A stretch of DNA of 64,000 nucleotides from Halobacterium salinarum DSM 3754 (GTDB lineage: Archaea > Halobacteriota > Halobacteria > Halobacteriales > Halobacteriaceae): contig NZ_VRYN01000004.1 of assembly GCF_008124605.1 (NCBI RefSeq), positions 1 through 64,000 on the forward strand, in the 5' to 3' direction. Position numbers and translations under genes: made by a program. Under the pieces are notes generated by a model. It did not search any database. It was not told the DNA's origin and worked only from the letters and a program-made list of their open reading frames with translations. Below are positions 53,265 to 60,112 of this stretch, piece after piece. Each line of letters opens with the position of its first letter. Position 1 is the first letter of the stretch.

Positions 53265-53465
53265 TCACTCCACGTACCCGAGTTCGGCGAGTTTCTGCCC
53301 GAGTTCGCGGGCCTCCTGTTCGGTGATCTCGCCGTCGTCCTCCATCTCGCGGACGACGAGGTGTTTCACGAACTCCTTCGGGGAGGCGAACGGTTCGTCC
53401 TCGATGTAGGTTTCGACGTCGCTGACGAAGTCCTTCCTCAGAGAGATGGTGGTGTAGTCGGACAC
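53265..53465 (-). CDS. Ribbon-helix-helix-like small protein
   Basis: A 66-residue protein. DYTTISLRKDFVSDVETYI matches the strand and first helix of an RHH/CopG DNA-binding fold; ASPKEFVKHLVVREME supplies helix two. The GTG at 53465 is chosen over an ATG at 53489 because the TATA box at 53501-53507 would place transcription start between them. It probably represses its own or neighbouring genes (inference). Confidence 0.7.
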   Translation of the reverse strand: MSDYTTISLRKDFVSDVETYIEDEPFASPKEFVKHLVVREMEDDGEITEQEARELGQKLAELGYVE

Positions 53466-53500
53466 GACCGGAGCGTCTCGCGCACCCACATTAACTGTTG

Positions 53501-53507
53501 TTATATG
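53501..53507 (-). promoter_or_regulatory. TATA box of the RHH gene
   Basis: CATATAA on the minus strand, about 39 nt ahead of the GTG at 53465, leaving a 5' leader of around 12 nt. Confidence 0.45.
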
Positions 53508-53817
53508 TAATTAAACGCGGGCTGGCGGCAGCCAGCGCGTCACGACGTGGGTTTCGAGACCCATTGGCTACCTGATCCGGACGGCGGTGCACACGTCTCC
53601 GTGGACGTGCTGGGGTGTCTCCATGCGGGGGTTGCCGCCATCGTGGTACGACGACCTCCCCCGGCTGGTCGCAGACCGCCGTTCGATGTCGGCGTCGCTC
53701 GGTTGCCTCGGCGAGTCGGAGATTCCGCCTTCCAGTGAGTGAGAATTGGTGCCACGCGCACTCCGCCCAGTGCGGGAACCGGGAACAGCAAGTCACTGAT
53801 CACCGGCTTTCCCAAAG

Positions 53818-53823
53818 TTATAT
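53818..53823 (+). promoter_or_regulatory. TATA box of the 53.8 kb gene
   Basis: TTATAT is centred 28 nt before the ATG at 53849. Confidence 0.5.
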
Positions 53824-53848
53824 GCCTATTCCGTCAAACATGTTACGT

Positions 53849-54091
53849 ATGTCGTCCTCCACGAAACTAGTCGAATGGATCGGTCGGGTGTCGGCCGGCG
53901 CGTTGGGATGGGTGCTCGTATTCATGGGCACCTTCGGCGCCCTGTTCGGCCTCGTCCAGCTGTTCTTCGGCCCGGAATGGCGGGGACCGGTCGGCTCGCT
54001 GGTCGTGCTCGCGGTATCGCTGCTCGTGGTCGCCATGGGGATCTACGGGAACCCCACGTACCGGGAGCGCATTCACGCCACGCTCGGTTGA
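53849..54091 (+). CDS. Two-helix membrane protein
   Basis: An 80-residue protein: MSSSTKLVEWIGRVSAGALG, two helices (WVLVFMGTFGALFGLVQLFF and VGSLVVLAVSLLVVAMGIY) and a short basic tail. The ATG at 53849 is preferred over 53822 because of the TATA spacing. No family recognised. Confidence 0.65.
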   Translation: MSSSTKLVEWIGRVSAGALGWVLVFMGTFGALFGLVQLFFGPEWRGPVGSLVVLAVSLLVVAMGIYGNPTYRERIHATLG

Positions 54092-54235
54092 CGTCCGCCC
54101 CGGATTGAGTTTTGCGCCGGTTCGTCCCACAGTTTGGACTGCCCACCGGCGGGTGCCCGCGTCCGGCCGCCAGGCCGCCGCGGGTTGCCGATTGTTGAAC
54201 GCATATGGGCGTGGTCGTGCTACTCGGAGCCGACC

Positions 54236-55246
54236 ATGCCACCCACGGACGACCAGCCGCTCGACTTCGTGCAGCTCGGCGACACCGGACTCCAGACGAG
54301 TGCCCTCCAGTTCGGAACGTGGCGGTTCGGCAAGCGAACGGAGTCCGGCGACCTCGAAATCAGCGAGCAACGCGCCCACGACCTCCTCGATACGTACGCC
54401 GACGCGGGCGGCCGGTATATCGACACCGCCGACGTGTACGGCGGCGGCGACAGCGAACGCTGGATCGGCGACTGGCTGTCGGACCGCGACCGCGACCGGT
54501 ACACCATCGCCTCCAAGATCTACTGGCAGGTGCGCGACGGCGACCCCAACAGCCGGGGGACGAACCGCAAAACCATCCGCAACCGCATCACCGCGCTGCT
54601 CGATCGCCTCGGCACGGAGTACCTCGACGTGTTGTACATCCACCGCTGGGACGGCGACACCACGGCCCGCGAGCTCATGCGGACGCTCAACGACCTGGTC
54701 GCCGACGGGCTCGTCCATTACCTGGGCGCGTCGACGCTCCAGCCGAACGCCTGGCGGATCGCGCGGGCCAACGAGCTCGCGCGCGCCGAGGGCTGGGAGC
54801 CGTTCAGCGTGCTCCAGCCGCGGTACAACCTGGTTGACCGCGAGATCGAAGGCGACTACCTCACGTTCGCCCGCGAGCAGGGGCTTGCGGTCTGCCCGTG
54901 GAGCCCGCTGGCACAGGGCTTTCTCACCGGGAAGTACAGCCGGGACGACGGCCTCACCGGCGAGTCGAAGGCCAGCGACTCCAGCCGGTGGGCGGACACC
55001 TACCTCACGGACGCGAACTTCGACGCCCACGACGTCCTGGACGCAGTTGCGGACGAGGTCGAGGCGTCGCCGCCCCAGGTCGCGCTGGCGTGGCTGCTGC
55101 ACCGCGACGGCATCACGGCCCCTATCGTCGGCGCGCGCACCCCTGACCAGCTGTCGGAGAACATCGACGCGGCGACCATCGACCTGACCGACGACCAGAT
55201 GGCGCGGCTCACGGATGCGGCCGCCGGACCGTACGCGGACCTCTGA
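54236..55246 (+). CDS. Aldo/keto reductase (YajO/potassium-channel β-like group)
   Basis: 336 residues. Tetrad: Asp and Tyr in YIDTADVYGGGDSE, Lys in TIASKIYWQV, His in LDVLYIHRWD. VCPWSPLAQGFLTGKY and APIVGARTPDQLSENI form the NADP site. It belongs to a different subgroup from the reductase at 9.6 kb. Substrate unknown; convergent with acs. Confidence 0.9.
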   Translation: MPPTDDQPLDFVQLGDTGLQTSALQFGTWRFGKRTESGDLEISEQRAHDLLDTYADAGGRYIDTADVYGGGDSERWIGDWLSDRDRDRYTIASKIYWQVRDGDPNSRGTNRKTIRNRITALLDRLGTEYLDVLYIHRWDGDTTARELMRTLNDLVADGLVHYLGASTLQPNAWRIARANELARAEGWEPFSVLQPRYNLVDREIEGDYLTFAREQGLAVCPWSPLAQGFLTGKYSRDDGLTGESKASDSSRWADTYLTDANFDAHDVLDAVADEVEASPPQVALAWLLHRDGITAPIVGARTPDQLSENIDAATIDLTDDQMARLTDAAAGPYADL

Positions 55247-55252
55247 ATCGGG

Positions 55253-57256
55253 TCAGTCGCCGGCCAACTGGTCCTGAATCGTCTCCACCACGTCGGGGTT
55301 CCGGAGCGTCGAGGTGTCCCCGAGGTCGGCGTCGTTTGCGATGTCCTCCAGGAGCCGGCGCATGATCTTCCCCGACCGCGTCTTCGGGAGTTCCGGCGCG
55401 AACACGACCGCCTCCGGGCGCGCGATGGGGCCGATGGCGTCCTCCACGCTGGCCACGATGCGCTCACGGAGGGCGTCGCTGGCGTCGTGGTCGTCCGTGG
55501 TGAGCACGTACGCGTACACGGCTTCGCCTTTCAGGTCGTGGTCGCCGCCGACGACCGCCGCCTCCGCAACCCCCGGCACGTCGACGATGGCCGATTCGAT
55601 CTCCATCGTGCCCAGGCGGTGCCCGGAGACGTTCACCACGTCGTCGACGCGCCCCAGGACCGTGATGTAGCCGTCGTCGTCGACTTTCGCGCCGTCCTCC
55701 GGGAAGTACACCCAGTCCGCGGGGTCGCCGCTGTCGGTGTCGGAGTATACCCGCCAGTACTCGTCGATGAACCGCTCGTCGTTCTCGTAGAGGGTTTGGA
55801 GCATCCCCGGCCACGGCTTCTGGATGGTCAGGTGGCCCGCTCGCCCGCCCGCCACGTCGTCGCCGTCGGTGTCGATGACGCGCGCGTCGACGCCCGGCAG
55901 TGGGCGGCCCGCCGACCCCGGCTTCATCGTGGAGACGCCGGGCAGCCCCGTGACCATCATGCCGCCGGTCTCGGTCTGCCACCACGTGTCCACGATCGGG
56001 CACGACTCGTCGCCGATGTGGGTGTAATACCACGTCCAGGCCCGTGGGTTGATCGGCTCCCCGACGGTCCCGAGCAGCCGCAGGCTAGAGAGGTCGTGGG
56101 CGTCGGGGTACTCCACCCCCCATTTCATGAACGACCGGATCGCCGTCGGCGCGGTGTACAGTTGGGTTGCCTCGTAGGACTCGACGAGCTCCCACAGGCG
56201 GTCCTTGTCGGGGTGGTCCGGGGCGCCCTCGTAGAGCATCGTCGTGGTGCCAAGCGCCAGGGGCCCGTAGACGATGTAGGAGTGGCCGGTGATCCAGCCG
56301 ATGTCCGCCGAGCAGAAGTAGGTGTCAGACGGCTTGATGTCCAGGACCGCCTGCGACGTCCAGGCGGCCCACGAGAGGTAGCCGCCCGTGGAGTGAGTGA
56401 CGCCTTTGGGCTGGCCGGTGGTGCCCGACGTGTACATCAGGAACAGCATGTCGGTGGCGTCGCGCTCGACCGGCGAGACGCTGGCTCCGTCGTGGGCGGC
56501 GACGACGGCGTCGTAGTCGTGGTGTGCGGCCGGGCGGTCGTGGTCGAAGCCGTCGCCGTTCGCGCCGAGGCGGTCGACGACGACCACGTCACTGACCGCG
56601 TGTGACACCCCAGCCAGGCCGTCGAGCGTTTTCGCGTAGTGATCGAGGGGGTCGCCGCGCCGGTAGTAGCCGTCACAGGTGACGAGATACTCCGAGTCGG
56701 CGGCGTTCATTCGCGTGCTGAGCGCGTCCGCGGAGAAGCCCGCGAACACCACCGAGTGTGGCGCGCCGAGGCGCGCGCAGGCCAGCATCGCGATCGGCAA
56801 CTCGGGCACCATCGGCATGTACAGCGTGACGATGTCGTCCTCGCCGACACCCATCTCGCGCAGCCCGGCGGCGAACTCGTTGACCTCCCGGTGGAGCTGG
56901 GCGTACGTGTACGTGCGGTTGGCTTCGTCGGCCGGCTCGCCCACCCACTCGATGGCGGCCTCGTCGCCGCGCTCGTCGAGGTGGCGGTCCAGACAGTTCG
57001 CGCTCGCGTTCAGGCCGCCGCCCGGGAACCACTCGTAGAACGGCGGGTTCGAATCGTCGAGGACCTGATCGTACGGCGTCTCCCAGTCCAGCAGGTCGGC
57101 CGCGTCAGTCCAGCATTCGGGCCAGGTCGCATCGAACTCGTCGTAGATACCCGGGTCGGAGACGTTCGCCTGCTCGACGAACGACTCGGGCGGCGTGAAC
57201 TCGTCCTGGTCGGTGAGTCGCGCCTCCAGCTCCGGGGTGTCGGTGTCGTTGCTCAT
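55253..57256 (-). CDS. acs: AMP-forming acetyl-CoA synthetase
   Basis: 667 residues; activates acetate to acetyl-CoA through acetyl-AMP. Motifs: YTSGTTGQPKGVTHSTGGYL, DTWWQTETGGMMVTGLPG, the adenylate site and the C-terminal PKTRSGKIMRRLLE with the regulatory lysine. N-terminal extension is acidic. A TTAA-containing TATA-like element lies about 32 nt upstream. The Bat-type regulator gene ends 121 nt upstream on the same strand and may control it. Confidence 0.95.
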   Translation of the reverse strand: MSNDTDTPELEARLTDQDEFTPPESFVEQANVSDPGIYDEFDATWPECWTDAADLLDWETPYDQVLDDSNPPFYEWFPGGGLNASANCLDRHLDERGDEAAIEWVGEPADEANRTYTYAQLHREVNEFAAGLREMGVGEDDIVTLYMPMVPELPIAMLACARLGAPHSVVFAGFSADALSTRMNAADSEYLVTCDGYYRRGDPLDHYAKTLDGLAGVSHAVSDVVVVDRLGANGDGFDHDRPAAHHDYDAVVAAHDGASVSPVERDATDMLFLMYTSGTTGQPKGVTHSTGGYLSWAAWTSQAVLDIKPSDTYFCSADIGWITGHSYIVYGPLALGTTTMLYEGAPDHPDKDRLWELVESYEATQLYTAPTAIRSFMKWGVEYPDAHDLSSLRLLGTVGEPINPRAWTWYYTHIGDESCPIVDTWWQTETGGMMVTGLPGVSTMKPGSAGRPLPGVDARVIDTDGDDVAGGRAGHLTIQKPWPGMLQTLYENDERFIDEYWRVYSDTDSGDPADWVYFPEDGAKVDDDGYITVLGRVDDVVNVSGHRLGTMEIESAIVDVPGVAEAAVVGGDHDLKGEAVYAYVLTTDDHDASDALRERIVASVEDAIGPIARPEAVVFAPELPKTRSGKIMRRLLEDIANDADLGDTSTLRNPDVVETIQDQLAGD

Positions 57257-57377
57257 GTCCCAGTTGCACCCAAACCAACCATCCTGTTAAGCACGAACGC
57301 TAATTATCCTAATTGTCCATTCGGGATCGGGTGCTCGGAACCGCCCCACGACGGTGGGGTGTGTGGACACACCTAGG

Positions 57378-59183
57378 TTACTGTCGCGTGTCCGGCCAGG
57401 GCGTGTCCGGGTCGCAGCCACCATCGCTGTCGATGACCGTCGCCAGCAGCTTCTGCTGGGCGCGCCGCAAGTGGTTGTGCAGCGTGGGGGCTGTCACGCC
57501 CATGTCGGCCGCGAGGTCCTCGGCGGTCGACTCCCGGGGCCACTCGAAGTAGCCGGCGTGAAACGCCGCCCGCAGGACCGCCGCCTGCTTGTCGGTGAGT
57601 GCGTCGTGCAGCGACGCCCCGTCGCGCTGCCCCGTCTCGTCGCCGCGGGCGCGCTCGCGCTTGGCCGCCAGCGACACGCCGGGGAACGCCGTGGCGAGGG
57701 CATCGAGGAGCGCACGCACGTCCGTCTCGAGGGCCACGCCGGCGACGACGCGCTCCCCACCGGGGCCGGCGCTGAGATCCCGGATCGTCCCACCGTGGCT
57801 GACGACCGCCATCGCGAGATCAGCGCCCGGGGCCACCCCGACCGCGAGCACCGCCTCGCCGCCCTGGTCGCGGACCACGCGCACGCTCACGACGCCGTCG
57901 TGGTCGTGCAGCCAGTCACGGACGCCGTCCGCGGGTGCGCCGGCGATCCGCACGAAGAACACGAGTGTCTGCCGGTCACCGGGTACGACACCCTCCAGGG
58001 AGAGGTCACACCCCTGTTCGACCGCGGCGCGCGCGAACACCGACCCCGCCCGGACCTCGAACGTGACTTCGAGGACGGTGTCCGTCAGTAGGCGGTGGCG
58101 CTGCTCGGCCAGCGCGACCGCCCGGCCCACGCGACGCCCCAGGTCCGTGATGAGGGTGCGCTCGCGCTGGCTGAACCGTGCTGTTGACGCCCCCACGGCC
58201 AGGACGCCGTGGGCCGCCTCGGGTCCGGCAACCGGAACGACACCCATCGCCTGAACGCCCGCCGCCGCGGCGTGCTCGCGCAGCGCCGCGACCGCCGGGG
58301 CAGCGCTCGCGGCCGGCGTGAACAGCCCTGTCCCGTCGTCGAGGGCGGCTTGCACGAGCGTCGCGCCCGGGGCGGCGCTCGCGTCGTCGCGGATCGCACG
58401 GTCGCCGCCCGCGGTCGCGGCAACCGTCACGTCGTCGCGGGTCGTCGGCCGCGCCAGCCACGCCATCTCGTAGGCGTCGCTGGCGGCCAAGGCCTCGCAG
58501 ACGGCCGTCTCGACGGCCCCCCGAGTGCTCGCATCCGACAGCGCGTCCCCCGCCGCGAGGACGGCGCGGTGCGCTTCGTCCACCCGGTCGTGTGCCCGCT
58601 GCTCGCTGCGGTCCGTCGGCGCTCGCGTCGTGCCGTCGAACGCCCGCGCGATGGCGTCCCGGTCGACGGCGTCCACCGCGGCGTACTGATCGAGGCTGGC
58701 GAGCCGCGACCAGCCGCCGACTGCCGCCACGACACGCGGGTCGACGCCCGCCCCGGTGAGCAGCCGCCTGGCGAAAAACGAGCGCAGGTCCTGGGCGGAG
58801 ACCCCGTCCAAGCCGGCCGTGTCGGTGCGCTCGGCGACCGCGTTGACCAGCGTTTGGACGCGGCGCGCCGACACGTCGACCAGCGGGTCGTCGTCGGCCA
58901 GGCCCGCGGCGTCGGCGCGCCGCCGGATGTCGCGCTCGACCGCGGGCGGGAGGTAGGCGTCGCGGTCGCTGCCGCCGTCGGCACCGGGCACGGCCAGGAA
59001 ATAGTGTGTGACACCGTCGTGGTCGTGGGGCGCGACGTCACACGGGCGGACGCGCGGTATCTCGGCGGACGTCAGCCCGACCTCGCCGGCCAGCCCCACC
59101 ACCACTGCCTCCCGGGGGGTTTCGGTTGCGCCGCGCAGCTCCCGGTAGTCGGCGTCGGTCACGCGACCGTCAGCCCCACGCAT
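57378..59183 (-). CDS. Bat-type regulator with a degenerate tyrosine-recombinase domain
   Basis: 601 residues in three parts. Residues 1-175 resemble the tyrosine recombinase catalytic domain: QDLRSFFARRLLTGAGVDPR, GGWSRLASLDQY. Arg134, Trp158 and Tyr167 are retained, but the box I Arg is Thr38 and the box II His is Ser135, so DNA cleavage is unlikely. Residues about 215-365 are a GAF-like sensor. The C-terminal half is the bacterio-opsin-activator domain with HTH DLAADMGVTAPTLHNHLRRA. It probably regulates acs and carbon metabolism (inference). Confidence 0.85.
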   Translation of the reverse strand: MRGADGRVTDADYRELRGATETPREAVVVGLAGEVGLTSAEIPRVRPCDVAPHDHDGVTHYFLAVPGADGGSDRDAYLPPAVERDIRRRADAAGLADDDPLVDVSARRVQTLVNAVAERTDTAGLDGVSAQDLRSFFARRLLTGAGVDPRVVAAVGGWSRLASLDQYAAVDAVDRDAIARAFDGTTRAPTDRSEQRAHDRVDEAHRAVLAAGDALSDASTRGAVETAVCEALAASDAYEMAWLARPTTRDDVTVAATAGGDRAIRDDASAAPGATLVQAALDDGTGLFTPAASAAPAVAALREHAAAAGVQAMGVVPVAGPEAAHGVLAVGASTARFSQRERTLITDLGRRVGRAVALAEQRHRLLTDTVLEVTFEVRAGSVFARAAVEQGCDLSLEGVVPGDRQTLVFFVRIAGAPADGVRDWLHDHDGVVSVRVVRDQGGEAVLAVGVAPGADLAMAVVSHGGTIRDLSAGPGGERVVAGVALETDVRALLDALATAFPGVSLAAKRERARGDETGQRDGASLHDALTDKQAAVLRAAFHAGYFEWPRESTAEDLAADMGVTAPTLHNHLRRAQQKLLATVIDSDGGCDPDTPWPDTRQ

Positions 59184-59294
59184 ACTTCGTGATTATTTTG
59201 AATGCCGAACCATCAACCTTGCGTGGTCGTCCGCGCCGACTGCGCCGGGCTGACGGGGGCGGCGTCGCGGCGTGGCCGCGTCCGAGTGGCGGCG

Positions 59295-59483
59295 TCAGTC
59301 GTCGTCTCGCCCGGCGATGAGGGCGTCGATGTGCGCGGGGCTGATCGAGCACCCGCACGGGCTGGCGGTGGCGTCGGTCGGCCCGTGCTGTGTGACCGCC
59401 TGCACCCCCCGCCCGCAGTTCGGACAGTCGAAATGCTGTGCGCCGTCGGAACGCTCTTCAGCGTCGTCGGTGGACTCTAGCAT
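59295..59483 (-). CDS. Cys-rich zinc-ribbon miniprotein
   Basis: A 62-residue protein: MLESTDDAEERSDGAQHFDC, then CPNCGRGV and ASPCGCSISPAHID, four to five cysteines arranged as a zinc ribbon. Start at 59483 chosen because upstream codons are unlike the family pattern of acidic N-termini. It is upstream of and on the same strand as the Bat-type gene. Function unknown. Confidence 0.6.
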   Translation of the reverse strand: MLESTDDAEERSDGAQHFDCPNCGRGVQAVTQHGPTDATASPCGCSISPAHIDALIAGRDDD

Positions 59484-59714
59484 GGCTTCTGTAGCTGCGG
59501 TACAGGAGCCCGCGCGAGCCTGCTGCCCTAACAGCGAGGCTCGCACTTTTCGAGGTGATAGGTTGGTCGCCTCTCGAATAGCTCCTGTAGCCGACAATGC
59601 TGTAGGCAAGCCACTTAGTGCTTACCGACAGTCTTGTACACATAACATTGGTTATTGTACACGCTTCCATCGTGATGAAAATAGTAATCCGAGAGGCACT
59701 GCGTACAGATTTGC

Positions 59715-59993
59715 ATGCCCCGGCCGGAACTCGCGGAGTGGATGACACCGATGGACCGGGATATTTTGGAACTTCTCTGGAATGATGGCCGCCGAGAGCT
59801 GATCCTGAATCCGGGTACTATCGAAGCAAACACCGACTGGAAACGCCAGTCCATCAGACAGCACATCCTAAAGCTTCGAGAACACGGACTTGTCGAATAC
59901 TACGACGAAGACCGCGCGCTCTATCAGCTTTCTGAGCACGGCCGTATGTGGCTGGTGGGGAACCTTCCAACAGAAGAACTCGAAGAAAAATAG
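59715..59993 (+). CDS. Winged-helix DNA-binding protein (PhiH repressor-like)
   Basis: A 92-residue wHTH: MTPMDRDILELLWNDGRRE, IEANTDWKRQSIRQHILKLR as the recognition unit, EHGLVEYYDEDRALYQLSEHG as the wing. Such proteins are common next to haloarchaeal viruses and islands and are usually repressors. It lies 119 nt ahead of the SIR2-TPR gene on the same strand and may control it. An internal ATG at 59742 is an alternative start. Confidence 0.75.
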   Translation: MPRPELAEWMTPMDRDILELLWNDGRRELILNPGTIEANTDWKRQSIRQHILKLREHGLVEYYDEDRALYQLSEHGRMWLVGNLPTEELEEK

Positions 59994-60083
59994 ACTCCGA
60001 TCGTCTCTGGTGTGTTCTGTGGGCAGGTTGGATTTAGACCCCCGTTAGCCTACAAATCATTCCCGGAATATTACCCCCATTAC

Positions 60084-60091
60084 TATTTATA
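60084..60091 (+). promoter_or_regulatory. TATA box of the SIR2-TPR gene
   Basis: TATTTATA is centred 25 nt before the ATG at 60113: a strong, own, leaderless promoter. The SIR2-TPR gene need not depend on the upstream wHTH transcript. Confidence 0.65.
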
Positions 60092-60112
60092 CGGGGAATA
60101 AATAATCGACTG

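Larger units (their letters stand above)
53490..53848. other. Intergenic region, no gene seen
   Basis: It holds the promoters of two divergent genes (TATA boxes at 53501 and 53818). Open frames in between lack homology-like motifs and mirror each other on both strands, as expected of GC-rich noncoding DNA. Confidence 0.5.

Noticed and set aside
53540-53815. Open frames on both strands between the RHH and membrane genes
   Set aside because: No promoter spacing, no motif, Arg/Pro-rich translations; typical of GC-rich intergenic DNA.
57900-59183. Reading the Bat-type N-terminus as an active integrase
   Set aside because: Two of the essential catalytic positions (first Arg, box II His) are replaced, and the domain is fused to a sensor and HTH.
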